This document shows, in pieces, positions 22,668 through 34,860 of a DNA stretch of 64,000 nucleotides. The notes under the pieces were generated by a model that saw nothing but the letters and a program-made list of their open reading frames with translations, had not been told where the DNA came from and searched no databases. Location: NCBI GenBank assembly GCA_963930645.1, contig OZ005648.1, positions 195,645,304 through 195,709,303 of the forward strand, read 5' to 3'. Origin of the DNA: Salticus scenicus (lineage: Eukaryota; Arthropoda; Arachnida; Araneae; Salticidae). Positions within the stretch are counted from its first letter, which is position 1. Every line of letters begins with the position of its first letter. A program made the translations under genes and the position numbers.

Positions 22668-22890
22668 GCCCACTAGCGGCCGAACAGTTCAGTGCTCAAA
22701 GCTGGTAGATCGGAAATGGTGGGTTCGATCCCATATTGTACTTATAGACAGTCGTTTGGGGTTTACCGAGTTTTTCTCTGAAATTCGCGTAAATGTGGGT
22801 TAGGACCCCTTAGAAAAAGGGACTGTATTCTCGTATAGGCCTGGGACCCTTATGTAATCAATCGGCCTTTAAGCCTACAACCAAGAACCC
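22668..22890 (+). mobile_element. SINE family 2, copy 4 (plus strand)
   Basis: Reads 'cactagcggccgaacagttc', 'gtgctcaaagctggtagatc', then the B box GGGTTCGATCCC. The body 'cgcgtaaatgtgggttagga' is the complement of 'acgcgagtttt...' in the other copies, and the tail 'acaaccaagaacccaac' is a degenerate AACC repeat. The GGCCGA and GCTGGTAGAT words show the A-box region is preserved. Confidence 0.78.
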
Positions 22891-22950
22891 AACGTATTAC
22901 TTTAGAATATATAAACTAATAAGATGAAGTATTATATTTTAAAATTAGAA

Positions 22951-23013
22951 ATATATATATATAGAGAGAGAGAGTGAGAGAGATTTGATACTCTCTCTAT
23001 ATATATTATATAT

Positions 23014-23045
<32 letters not shown>
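22951..23045. repeat. TA/GA palindrome and poly(T)
   Basis: 'tatatatagagagagagag' is mirrored by 'ctctctatatatattatata', forming a long hairpin, followed by about 27 T residues. Confidence 0.8.
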
Positions 23046-23050
<5 letters not shown>

Positions 23051-24730
23051 ATGATTTTTTAATGATGCCTTTTTTTAAAAAAAATGTTATAATACCTAAA
23101 AAAAGTTAAAATTTTACATCCGCCAACACTGGAATCTTAAAATATATATATTGACAAAGAAAAGGAAATATAGACAAATTTACAAGCGAACTTTTACTTT
23201 CTGTGATGCCCTATGCCCAATACACTATCTGAAAAGTGTGCAACGTTTTCTCTCATAATATGGTGGGAAATTCTTGCTAATCTTTCGAAAGGGGGAATGC
23301 TTCCAATTACTCTATTCTTTATCAAAGATATCTTTTGAAATGGCCGATACCCTGCAGCGTACGCCACACAGGAAGTGCCTGCTAGTTTCCCCTACTGTTA
23401 TCTTTTAGAAAAACATAATTAAAATAAATAAATAAATAGGCAGACAGATAAATCGATGTTAATCACTTTTTTACTAGAATCGAGAGTATGAAAAATATAT
23501 TATGCATTTTTTTTTTTTTTTTTTTTTTTTTTTTGATAAAAATTAGTCAATAATTAAATATAACTTTTCAAGCAGTTGTGGAAATATTTATAATTCTAAA
23601 CTAATACCAGTTTGAATATGACTGTGATTCGTATATATAAATGTATAATAACATTTTATTCGTGATATAAAATGAGTGTATCCAATTTTTTTTTTTTTTT
23701 TTTTTTTAATATAAAAAAGCTTTATTTTTTCTGTATTTAAAATTCAATTAATAAATTTTACTGTCGCATATAGAAGTATAAAATCTACTCCTAATTTATC
23801 ATTATTTGTTCCATTTTTGGAAATCGCACATCTGTCATCATAATAATAATAATAAAATAATAAAAGAAAAAGTAAATAGTTTTAGAAAATTAAATAAAAT
23901 AGTTTTGCCATTGCTTCTAAATATAATTTTGGAGACGAAGGTATTATTTGAAGTGATAAAAAACGATATTATTTATTTTTCTAAAATTAATTTTTAAAAT
24001 TTTGTGCCAGAAGTGTAATTTCATAGAATAGCCCAAAAATTCTCAGGATTTCCTTATACGCCGGAATCTATTTGAATTATTTTAGTGAGCCACGTCATTA
24101 AAATAATTTATATAGCACATTATTTAAATAGATAAATAAATATATAAATAACATGCTTCGTTGATCTTACATAAGAAACATATAGTATTTTAAACCATTC
24201 TGAAAATTTCTATTGAATTAAATGCGCAAAAATGTAGGCAGACAAATGATTAGTAAAAATCTTTGACACATAGACTTTATTAGTTTTCATATTGTCGATT
24301 TAATAGATAACCATTCATTATCTATAGGTTTCTTATGGTAAACTACCAGATATTTTACTACTCCCTGCATAAAGATATTAAATATAATAATTTAATCATT
24401 CGACATAAGTCTAATATGTGATTTACTACACAGATAATTATCTTAGGTTGAATCACTGTTATTCTAGTTAATTTTCATTCTAAAATAATTCTATTTAGGA
24501 GTTTCATGTTTCACATATGTCTTAAATTGAAATATTTCTACATATTTATCATACCTGTCATCATATACTTTTGAAACAATATAAAATGTCTTACAAATGT
24601 AAACCACAAATGCATTTAAAGAAGAAGAAGGGGAAAAGAAAAAAAAAAAGTATAATTTTTAGAAAAAAGGATTTTTAAGAGTGAATTATTCAAAATTGAA
24701 ACTTAATTTGATAAATTTATGTAAATGTAT

Positions 24731-24772
<42 letters not shown>

Positions 24773-25027
24773 TTATTGAGTCTTTTAAATATTAAACATT
24801 TCAAATTTTAGGAGCAAACAACCAAACCATGTTTTCTCCTTCGGACACGATTTTTCAGAAGACACAAAAAATTAATAAATTAAAAATAACTAAATTTAAG
24901 ACTTAATTGCCCTTTTTTTTTTTTTTTTTTTTAAGTTGTATTACTAGTTATTAGAAAGATACGTAGACATGCTATTTTACGTTGAGTTTAATGAAAAACA
25001 GCTAAGTCTTTTTTTTTCTTTTCTCCA
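23046..25027. other. AT-rich spacer
   Basis: Nothing but homopolymer runs (poly(T) 23508-23533, 23688-23707 and 24913-24932; poly(A) 24735-24769). 23180-23410 is less AT-rich but has no protein I can identify. Confidence 0.5.
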
Positions 25028-25260
25028 CTTACCCCCCCCCCCCCCCCCCCCACCATTTTTCATCTACATGTAACACTCACTGTAATTTAATTAAAAAGTG
25101 ATAGTTATACAAAATTTCATATAAATAAGCAGTATGGTGGCATAAAACAACTATTTTTTTTGTATGTATCTATCATTGTAATTTCTCCTCAACAGTAAGT
25201 GGCATTTACACAAAGTTCCATTTAAATCGATAATAGAGTTATTTACTATTTTTATTTATT
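25028..25260 (-). mobile_element. Foldback right-arm fragment
   Basis: A ~21-bp C-run is followed by 'catgtaacactcactgtaat', 'gtgatagttatacaaaattt' and 'catataaataagcagtatgg', as in right-arm units of the 857-4059 element. Confidence 0.7.
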
Positions 25261-25273
25261 TATTTATTAATCA

Positions 25274-25350
25274 CTAGGGGGCTCTGTCCCCTACTCGCTC
25301 CGCTCACCAACCCCCGAGGGAGGTTTCGCCTCCCCCCCGACTCACTTCAC
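25274..25350 (+). repeat. GC-rich hairpins (repeat 5' end-like)
   Basis: 'ctagggggctctgtccccta' and 'gagggaggtttcgcctcccc' are two short perfect stems separated by 'ctcgctccgctca'. From memory this layout marks the start of widespread invertebrate repeats. Confidence 0.5.
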
Positions 25351-25570
25351 TTATTACCACATGCAGAGATTAGCTGTTTTCTTTCACTGAAAAAGAATAT
25401 TAATAGTGCATATTACAAGACAAAAGCAAAAAATTATTATGGAAATCCTCATATTCAATGTCAAATTGAAATATATAATATTTATATATTTTTTTAATAG
25501 AAAGAAATTCATAATATTTAGACCATTTTGCATTACAGCTTTAGTATATGACACTTTTTATTTATTTTTT

Positions 25571-25940
25571 ACAACCTTTCATCCGGATCGCGGTACCCCC
25601 TTCGTAATTGGAAAATTGCGGGTTCGGTTCTCGAGCCGGCCAAAGACCGTCGTGTACACTAATGGTGGCTGGTGCACGTAAAATATGTCGTGGCCGCAAT
25701 ATCCTCCATGTTCCCATCAAAATTTTACCTCTGGGGGCCACTGAATCGGGGGACCATCCCCTTCGTGTAGGACCAAAATTGTGGTGGCATGTCTCCGGAA
25801 CATCCGTAGGGGTGCGTCCCAGACCGTCGCCAATTATCCATAGCGCAGTAATGGTGCGACGTCAAACACAACCTACCTAATTATGTACCTACCTACAACC
25901 ATGGATCCTATTTTAATTTTCCTGTGTAAGAAAATTAATT
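25571..25940 (+). mobile_element. SINE family 1, duplicated unit A
   Basis: tRNA-like head with the B box GGTTCGGTTCTC, a body 'gccggccaaagaccgtcgtg', 'aaatatgtcgtggccgcaat', 'cctccatgttcccatc' and 'ggtgcgacgtcaaac', then a CCTA-repeat tail. The A-box region is deleted compared with unit B. The three overlapping short frames here are not coding. The body resembles spider SINEs as I recall them. Confidence 0.72.
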
Positions 25941-25984
25941 TTCTAAAAGTAGAGAAAAAAAGCTGATATTTATTTTCTTTCTTT

Positions 25985-26360
25985 TTTACATCCGTGGTTT
26001 CGGGCCGCGGTACCCTAGTCTGTAAAGCGCCGAGCACGTAATTGGAAGATTGCCGATTCGATACTCGAGCCGGCCAAAGACCGTCGTGTACACTAATCGT
26101 GGCTGGTGCACATAAAATCTGTCGTGACCGCAAAGTCCTCCATGTTCCCACCCACCCTATACCTCTGGGGATTCCCAAAACGGGGGCGAGGGATCCCTAC
26201 CGGGAAGGATCAAAATTGTGATGGCATGTGAACGGAACAGGTGCGTCCCAGACCATCGCCTATTAGATTACCCATAGTGCAGTACTGGTGCGACGTTAAA
26301 TCGAACCTACCTACCTACCTACGTACAACCATGGATCATATTTTAATTTTTCCGTGTAAA
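25985..26360 (+). mobile_element. SINE family 1, duplicated unit B
   Basis: More complete head ('ccctagtctgtaaagcgccg', then the B-box-like GATTCGATACTC), the same body and tail ('gcgacgttaaatcg', then ACCT repeats). Both units are followed by 'acaaccatggatc[ac]tatttt', so the whole unit including its flank was duplicated in tandem with a period of about 430 bp. Confidence 0.78.
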
Positions 26361-26473
26361 ATAACTTCATGACAGAAGAACAACGTCACTGGGAGAAACT
26401 TTCTTCAAAATGGCAAATAGAGTACCTTCATAAACTTGTCGTTTTTAGTCAATAACTTCTTTAATTAAAATGA

Positions 26474-26600
26474 TTAAATGAAATTTCTAATTTAAATGAA
26501 ATTTCTATATTAAATGAAATTTCTATATTAAATGAAATTTCTATATTAAATGAAATTTCTTTAATTAGATGAAATTTCTTTAATTAAATAAAATTTCTAA
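26474..26600 (+). repeat. 18-bp minisatellite ATGAAATTTCTATATTAA
   Basis: About seven units of 18 bp with few changes. Confidence 0.9.
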
Positions 26601-26749
26601 GCAGCTGAAATGTCTTCCTTGTAGCATTCGGAACACATTGATACCTCTCATGACGCGAAGGACCCTGTCCTCCGCTAAAAGATGCTGTCGCAGACAAAAA
26701 ATTTGACGCCAGTGACAGTAACTTTTTTTTTAATATATAGAGATTTTTC

Positions 26750-27720
26750 CATCCGCACCATTCCCCTATCCCCCCCCCCCCCCCCACACACACACACAGC
26801 TAAACATAACATTCAATGCGATTTTCATAAATTTAAATAGTAAATAATAACTATTACTAACAGGATGGTTCAATCCTATTTCTTTTAAAATTAATAATAG
26901 GTTGGTTTAAAAATACATTTGATTTACATCTGACCCCCAACCCCCATCCCCTTTTCACCTATACGTCCCTGACTGTAATTTTAATAAAGAATAAGTGGTA
27001 GTTATACAAAATTTTATATAAATAGTTAAGATGTTGCGATAAAAACATACATTTCTACCCCCTCTCCAATAGTATTTACAGAAAATTTTATTTAAATCAA
27101 TAATGAGTGGTTTAAAAAAAAAAAAAAAAAAAAAATCTTTTTTCCATCTGCACTATCCGCTTACCCCCTCCCCCTCAGCTATGTACAACACTCATTGCGA
27201 TTTTCGTAAAGAGTAAGTAATAGTTATCAATAGTAGGATAATATAATCCTACTTCTTTTAAAAATCAATAATAGGGTGTTAAAAAATATTTGATTTCCTT
27301 CTGCCTCCTAGCTTCTTTTAAACAATATGTTACTCACAGTAATTTTGATAAACAGTAAGTGGTAGTTATACAAGTTTCATATAAATAAGTGGCATGAGGG
27401 CACAAAACAATAATTTTCCCCTCTCCACCCCCCACAACGCCCCCCTCCCCCAAATGTGTGTAACACTCACTGAAAATTTCCTTAAACAGTAAGTGGTATT
27501 TAAACAAAATTTCATTTGAAATGATAACAGAGTTTTTTTTTAAATCATTTTTTCCATCTGCGCCACTCCTTTGCCCCCTCCCCCCTCAGCCAGATATAAC
27601 ACTCAATGCTATTTTCATAAAGAATAAGTAATAATTAACATAACAGGATGGTTTCATCCAATTTCTTTTTAAATCAATAAGAGGATGGTCTTAAAAAAAA
27701 AAAAAAAAAAAAAAAACTTG
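26750..27720 (-). mobile_element. Degenerate foldback right-arm tandem units
   Basis: At least six C-run units ('cccctcagctatgtacaaca', 'taacactcactg', 'cataaagaataagtaatag') follow the right-arm pattern. The outer GGGCAC iterons and BamHI-like GGATCC end are missing, so only the inner arm survives. Confidence 0.72.
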
Positions 27721-28965
27721 CTAAACTTCAACTTTTCAGCAGGAGTGTACATATAGTAATTCTTTTTCTGGTGGGCTCTTGAGGAAAAGAAACAGAAAAT
27801 ATGCATATTAAATATAATTCGTTCATAAAATAATTATAAATGTCAAAAAGTTATGATTACACATTCATAAGTATAATAGTAAGAATTAGCTATTAATCTG
27901 ATAGTATTTTATTAACATCAATGAGCGCAAAATTTTTGTTTTTAGTAGTTACTTTAATCGGTATTTTTATTAAAAAAGTCAGAAACAATTTATTGATTTT
28001 AGATATTGTTAGTGAATGTGTGAAATTAGAAATTTTCTCAATTCTGCCGTGGATCGCAGAACTTTATACGACAGACCACATGCGGCCTGCGGGCCGCGTG
28101 TTGGCCAGCCTTGATTTAGAGAAAAATATCTCAGTTACAAAATTAATCTACGTAAAATTTCTAACAAAAATGTCTATAAAGTTTTCTTTCTATGATCAAT
28201 AGTTTAGAAGTAGTAGGGATATGAAATATCATCTTTTCTTGAAAAATGCTGTTTGCAATAGTAAAATCAACTAAACTCTGTAATTAAAAGGGCTCCGGCC
28301 AAATAATTTCAACTTAGGCAATAATTAGGTATGAAGGTCTTATGTCAAGCTAATATAGCAAGATTACTTTTAATGTGTTTAATAAATCGAGGCAAGCAGG
28401 AGTAAATGGCGTATTGAGTACCAATTCAGAGAGCGAAAATCTAAAATTGAGAAAAAGGAAATTATATATATATATTACTAATCATTGGTACTCAAATTAA
28501 ATTATTACCGTGACAATTTTTATTCGAAATAAATCTCAATTAAACTTTAATTTTATGTTGGTATCTTCATCTATTTTTTGTCTGCTGACTGTTACAATGG
28601 TAATAAATTATTCAAATTATATATATATATATATATCGTGTAGCTTTGAAAATGGGCACAGTCATAATGTATCCTGAAAAACACACTAAAACTCCCCGCC
28701 AGCGGACGGCGGGCAGCGGACAAAGGGAGCATTTAAACGGGAACTTTTTGATTTTTATTAAATATCTTGAAAACTATAGACTTTAGAAAAAATATTCACT
28801 TGCAAAATTAATCTGCGTGCATTTTCTTTCCCTTCCACGGAAGAATTTTTCAATAAATATAAATATTAATTTATAAATTATCAACATCGCCAAGTTAATA
28901 AAAATTTCAAAAAGTAATTTTATAATGCAAACTCCATTAATATTACATGTTCATATATATCTATA
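27721..28965. other. Spacer with a GC-rich hAT-like word
   Basis: 28068-28112 is GC-rich and reads 'cacatgcggcctgcgggccg', recalling hAT-type repeat ends. 'aaaattaatctacgta' (28138) recurs as 'aaaattaatctgcgtg' (28804). A 93-codon plus-strand frame (27921-28202) crosses this word and has no recognisable domain. Confidence 0.35.
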
Positions 28966-29151
28966 CAGTCAAACCTCATTAAAGTGACCACTGTTATCGT
29001 GAATTACTTTTAACATGAACTGTTTTCGCAATCCCCGTGAAAATGCAGATTACTTTAGTCATATGAAGATTTGTTACTGATAGCATGAAATACTGATATC
29101 ATGAACAGATTTTTTATCCCCCTTGAGATTCACGTTAACGAGGTTCGATTG
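28966..29151. mobile_element. 186-bp pogo/Tigger-type MITE, second family
   Basis: The left end CAGTCAAACCTCATTAAAGT pairs with the right-end complement CAATCGAACCTCGTTAACGT; TA precedes the left end (28964-28965) and CA follows the right. Same length as the 11504 MITE but different termini. Confidence 0.78.
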
Positions 29152-29821
29152 CATGTATAATATTATATGTATAAAGAAAAAGAGAAAAAAAAAATTTTTT
29201 TTGGAAGCATTCGCGTTTTCACCTCTCTGTAATAATTCTTGCCTGCATTTACTTATCTTTTCTAAAGTCATTTAAATATTTCCTTTTCTTTAATAGTCTA
29301 CTTTTGAGAGAAAAGTAAATGTAGGTCAACTTACAATCTTGAAATCAAGGTATCATAAAATTCAAATAATATTTTGATAAATATGCCATCAACATTTCAA
29401 GCTTATATATTGAACTATTTAAGAATTATGCACAAAAGGAGGAATATCTATATTTATATATATATAGCATGTAACATGCGTGAGATTTGCAAGCTAATAA
29501 AATGAGGAAGGATTGATTTAGATGCTTTGGGAGCCTTTGAGCACTTATAGCGATGAGGACCTTGCCACTGATTTAAGAAAAATGAACATAAAATATATAT
29601 TTAAAAGTACACCCCTTAAAATAACATGAAAATATGCCTTCATTTAGAAATTTAAGTAGTAAAGCGGAATTCAATTTAGAAATCTTAAAACCTAACTAAA
29701 AAAAATGCAAATAATAGCTTCCCTTGATGTTTTCTCTTTTAAATAACACAGCTTAAAATAAATGCTCGTCATTCTTAGAGGAAAATTTGAAAACGATTTA
29801 TGCAAGTAAAAATTTCCAATG

Positions 29822-29874
<53 letters not shown>

Positions 29875-30600
29875 GATTTTTAAAGAAAGCTTTTCAAACA
29901 AGACTAAGATTTTTTTGGGAGGACACTTGTCTGGTGTTCAAAGGCACGTGCCCCAAATACTGTGTTGTAAATCAGTTCCTAACAATGAAATTTACGGATA
30001 TATTGACATAATACATTAGACACAATATATTACAATTAGAATATAAAAAATATTAAATGTGTGATAAATATTATAATTTTTACAGAATATTTTTAACTGC
30101 ACCAACATAAGGTCGAAGACATTTTTGCACAATTTATTACTTAAATTTTATGGTTGCGTAATGAAAGGAAATAGCATAAAAATTAAAAAGCTATCTTCGA
30201 TAAAATTAGTTGAAATTTAAGTGCTCTGCAAAATAAACAAAATAATAAGGTGTTTTACCCATACTATTATTTTTAATTAATTACCAACAATATAATGTAA
30301 ATTCATTCAAACTTAAGTATGGGCAAAAACTTTTTATTGTTTTGAATCTTTTCAAGATGCCTTTAAATTAATATTATCTTATTAATGTTTTTTTTTTTTT
30401 TTTTTTTTTTTTTTTTCTATCTTTGCTGGAGTTTTATTTAAAAGTAACTTCACACATCTGGCGAGTAGATTACAAATAAATAAATAAATAAATAAATAAA
30501 AATAAAATAAATAAAAATAATAAATAAATAAATAAATAAATAAAACAATAATAATAATATTTGCGCATGCGGGTTTAATTTATTAAAAATTCTAGTAAGG
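29152..30600. other. AT-rich spacer
   Basis: Contains the TA run at 29826-29870, poly(T) at 30388-30416 and AAAT repeats at 30472-30545. No gene seen. Confidence 0.55.
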
Positions 30601-30606
30601 TCCTTG

Positions 30607-31010
30607 TTTCTATTGTATATACTCAGAGTCCACTGTTTTCATGTGTATATGCATAGTCCTCGTTTCCATTGTGTGTATACAGAGTCCACAGTGTGAAGGT
30701 GTATACACATAGTCCTCATTTCCACTGTGTGTATACAGAGTCCACGGTTTGCATGTGTATATGCATGGTCCTCGTTTCCACTGTGTGTAAACAGAGTCCA
30801 CGTTTTTCATGTATATGTACATGGTCCTCGTTTCCACTGTGTGTATACAGAGTCCACGGTTTGTATGCGTGTTCACATTGTCCTCGTTTGCACTGTGTGT
30901 ATTCGCATGGTCCTCGTTTATACTATGTGTATACAGGGTCCTCAGTACGTCGGTGTGTATGCATCTTCCTTGTATCCCTTGTGTGTGTACAAAATCTGCA
31001 GTACGTAAGT
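30607..31010 (+). repeat. 56-bp minisatellite
   Basis: 'cagagtccac' recurs at 30624, 30680, 30736, 30792 and 30848, exactly 56 bp apart, then the array degrades. Each unit contains 'tcctcgtttccactgtgtgt'. Frames of 93-143 codons are open on both strands because the unit has no stop in most frames. Confidence 0.93.
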
Positions 31011-32553
31011 GTCTAGATATTACGTCTGATTCGCAGACCAAATTAAATTTTCATCTATTTCAGTCAGCGTGTACGACGTGCACAAGGAAACATATACACT
31101 GATCGATTTCGCAAATTTTTAATTAAAATATATTGGAACTATTGAAAGAAAATGGTGTATATTATTAGAAAAGAGACTGTGAAAAAATTACATCATATAC
31201 AAACATGTATTCATTTATATTGATTATTTAAATATTATATAAACTTACACATTTTTTATTTTTTTATATTTTTTAACTTGCATATCAGTCACATATTTTC
31301 GTAACTCAAAAAATCTTCTGTTTAATTTTAACAAAAGAAAACGTGAATTAAACGAAAATCCTCATCGATCTGAACCCAAAATAAATCTTTAGCTGTTTTG
31401 AGCATATAAAAAAATATTTAATGCACGTTTTAAGAATCCATATTTTATAATATTTCTAATATAATGCGAAATTATATCTGTTGTTATTTATTTAAACTGA
31501 AACTGTGAAATCACATTCTAAATAACATTTGCATCTACAACACGCGCATTTGAAACAAGCACAAAATATTTTATTATTAACTAGAAATTACAAAGTGCAT
31601 CGTGCTAGTAATTATGTGTTAAAAAAATAAATCAAAATTTAAGAATCAATGAAACTTTCTTATAATTTAAGTTGCACATCTAGAATGTCCCCTATTGGAA
31701 GGTATATTCACAATGTGTGTGAGAGTCCTCGGTTGCCTTGCAAAAATACATTCTTGAAGGAAGCCTATATCTAAAATTTTGAAAGCAGTTGCATAATATA
31801 GTATCGACTAGAATGCTAAATAGTGAAAAAAATATAAGGAAAAGTCATTATTTTATGAGGTCCTCGGTTGGGCGGTTTTCACACCGCGTCCTCGTTTTCC
31901 ACCATCGCCCAACCTGTGTGTGTGTGCGTGTGTGTGTGTGTGTGTTTCTGTGTTACTAGAATATCTCAAGAACAAATAGTAGCAGAAAATCCAAATTCGT
32001 TATTCTAAATCCGATTCATATTGCGGTGCTACACTAAAGTATTCGTTGCGATCAGACAATTGTTTGTTTACAGGGTGATCCAAGAGATTTCAAGTACATA
32101 ACTTCTGTGAGCGAAATTTCTCATATGTACAGTGTGACATGTATATACCGCCCTAAACAAAAATGAAAAAAACAGATTTTTTATACGCATAAAAACATGT
32201 TTTATGTAGATTGTGGTATAGCAATCATTCATCATTCGTTTACAAGGTTATCCAGAGTATTTTGATACATTGGAGCTATACTTTGGAATTGCTGGAAGTG
32301 TATTTCAATTTATGTTACTTGTTTTACATATAACACTAAATTTACGTACACAAAGTCATTTGTATATAGTTTATAGACAACATACAGGGCTACCCAAAAT
32401 TAAGGTAAAAATTTTTTTTTTTCTATTATTATTAAATGTAATTGGCGTAAGTGCTTTGCTGCATTTTTTTTTATTCCGAAGAACACGGCTGACATAGAAC
32501 GGAAAATTAATTTCTCATAAACATACTGTAAACAACGTAGTTTTTGAAGAGCG

Positions 32554-32587
<34 letters not shown>

Positions 32588-32680
32588 GCCACGTTTTGAG
32601 GACTCCTGAATACGAAAGGTAATTTTTTATTGGTTGATCTGTACATATATGAATTATCAGCATAATTTAACAACAAATAA
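31011..32680. other. Spacer with family Z-like fragments
   Basis: (TG)n at 31915-31944. 'tttacagggtgatccaaga' (32070) and 'catacagggctacccaaaa' (32380) resemble the 'gtacagggacaccc' word of family Z internal repeats. Poly(T) at 32556-32582. No gene seen. Confidence 0.45.
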
Positions 32681-33659
32681 TCTGGTGTGCCACTCACACG
32701 ACTTTCTCTTACCCTGAAATTTAGTACCATAAATACAGGTTGGAGATTAAGAGATAACATAAAGAGTACTGTTATGTAAACCAATATTAAAATAATTCAA
32801 ATTAGGCTTCGGAAGAGTTTTTTATGATAGTTAGTTCTGTGTGAGGGGTGCTCTCATGAAATTATTCGACGCAGGCAATAATCAAACTTTAAAAAACTTG
32901 ACTTTGGTAATAAGGAAGCCTCAAAACGTGTAAATACACAAAAAACAAGCGATGCATATTTAGCTTAAAAACATACATTACTCCTGAGCCAGCTTTCCTG
33001 GACATGGTAAAATATTATAGTAAAGCACTTTCACTAACAATAAAAAAGAATATTATAGCTTAAATATTTGCAATCCTGTATATCTTTTGAAGAATATGTA
33101 GAAACCACAAAGTGCACTTAAATATAAACCTATAGTAATAATATACGGCACAACCTAAAATACACTTCCATCAATTTTCACCTATTGTCGCATTATAATC
33201 TAGTTATTTTGTGTAGTCCTGTAAAAGAACAGTAAATGATTTCCCTGCCATATTCTACATGAGGCGCGTTTTTATGCACATTAAAAAAAATATATTCATT
33301 TCATTTGGTTTAGTGCAGTCTATAGGTGTTAAACTCTACTTACCTGCAATTTCCCCCATAGACTTAATGTATTTGAATATTCTTGAGTGTCCCTGTACAC
33401 GAACGATTTGTTTCATCTCAATGAAAAGCTTAGTGTAGCATCCCTATATGATACATATTTAGAATACCAAGTTTGGATATCTGCTGCTATTTGTTCTTAA
33501 GATATGCTGATAACAGACAGACACAAATACAGACCAACCGCTAAAAACACGATTTTCATATTCAGGAAACCTCAAAACGTGTAAATATAACAAAAACTCA
33601 CCTTCGAAAATTTGGCCCGAAAACAATACTTTCTCTACCTTATGGGTATGAGAAAGTAA
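32681..33659 (+). mobile_element. Family Z element, copy 2
   Basis: Left end TCTGGTGTGCCACTCACACG, ACTTTCTCTTACCC; right end 'ccttatgggtatgagaaagt'. The interior shares 'agctttcctggacatg', 'cacttccatcaattttca' and 'gtgcagtctataggtgtt' with copy 3. It lacks the internal tandem array, giving about 1 kb. Confidence 0.75.
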
Positions 33660-34860
33660 TAACTACAGGAAATGCGAATTTGGTACTTCGGATTCCATAT
33701 CTAGTTGCCACTTGGAAAGTTGATCAAGGTTTGCAAGTTTCAAGGAAATTGATAACAGACTTGATTTTTGTTTTGATAAGTATAGACACTATAATTAAAC
33801 GGGTTGAGAATGGCGGTAACCCCCTGACATAGAATTATACATCTATACGATATCATATTCTATGCAAAACATTTAGAATATTAACAATAAATATGAGTTT
33901 CCTTATGATTTTTACAGTATAAAGTTATTTAAATGTAATTTATAAGAATGTCTATCCTTTAAAACGCAATACATTGGCATTTTTTGTGCGTTCCTGCACA
34001 TTAACCAATTGTAGAGAATTAATTAATGCTAATTTAAATAGGGAATATCATATAGTAAACCTGAGTAACATATATCATTTCAGAAAATTTCTGAAAATAT
34101 TTACAGACGCTGGGGGTGGGCAGACGGACAGATGGACAGTCAGACAAAAAAATATGCAAATTGAAATCCTATTCACAGTTAAAAATTGTTAAAAAATGTT
34201 TAATGTAAACGAAAATGCAATTCCAGCATATGTCCAATAATAACCCTTAACGTAACTGAATAATTTTGTGTGCCCTGTAAATCTAATGCTAATCTTACTG
34301 TACACTACAGAAAGCATGCTTTTGCGCATATGAATAACATATTTCAATTTCATTAATATTTATGCAAAGTAATTAAAATTTGGTTTATTGAAATATCTTC
34401 ACATAGAACGCAATGCTTTGGAATACTTTCCGGTGTCCCTGTATACAAACCAGTGATGGTGTTTACTCCATTTTCTATAGAAAATATCCGATAGAAAACT
34501 TTAGTAACGTATTTCAATATTATTAATATATGCATAAATTAAAGGTATTAAAATATGGTTTATAAAAACTCATAGAACACAATGCTTTGGAATACTTTCG
34601 GGTGTCCCTGTGCACAAGCTAGCAGAGGTATTCACTCCATTTTCAATCAGGAACATCCGATAGTGAACTCAAAAATCATATATCAGTTTCAGGAAATTCT
34701 ATGAATATTCACGGGAGTTAGAGCGCGGACACTCAGAAAGACGAATGGACAGACAGACAAATCGAAGTCATTAAAACTTTTCAACCTGGCTGGAATTGTT
34801 AAAGAGCCGAAGTCATTAAATTTTTCAACCATGTTGAAAAGTGGTAAAAATAAAGCGCGA
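33660..34860 (-). repeat. Family Z-like tandem repeats, reverse orientation
   Basis: Repeats 'acaatgctttggaatacttt' and 'gggtgtccctgtgcacaa', the complement of the copy 3 units, and 'agacggacagatggacagtc', the complement of its CTGT-rich segment. No ends visible. Confidence 0.65.

Noticed and set aside
27921..28202. 93-codon plus-strand frame as a small gene
   Set aside because: It runs through a GC-rich transposon-like word and shows no recognisable domain or sensible composition.
30610..31041. 143-codon minus-strand frame and overlapping plus frames
   Set aside because: All are translations of the 56-bp minisatellite; both strands are open at once.
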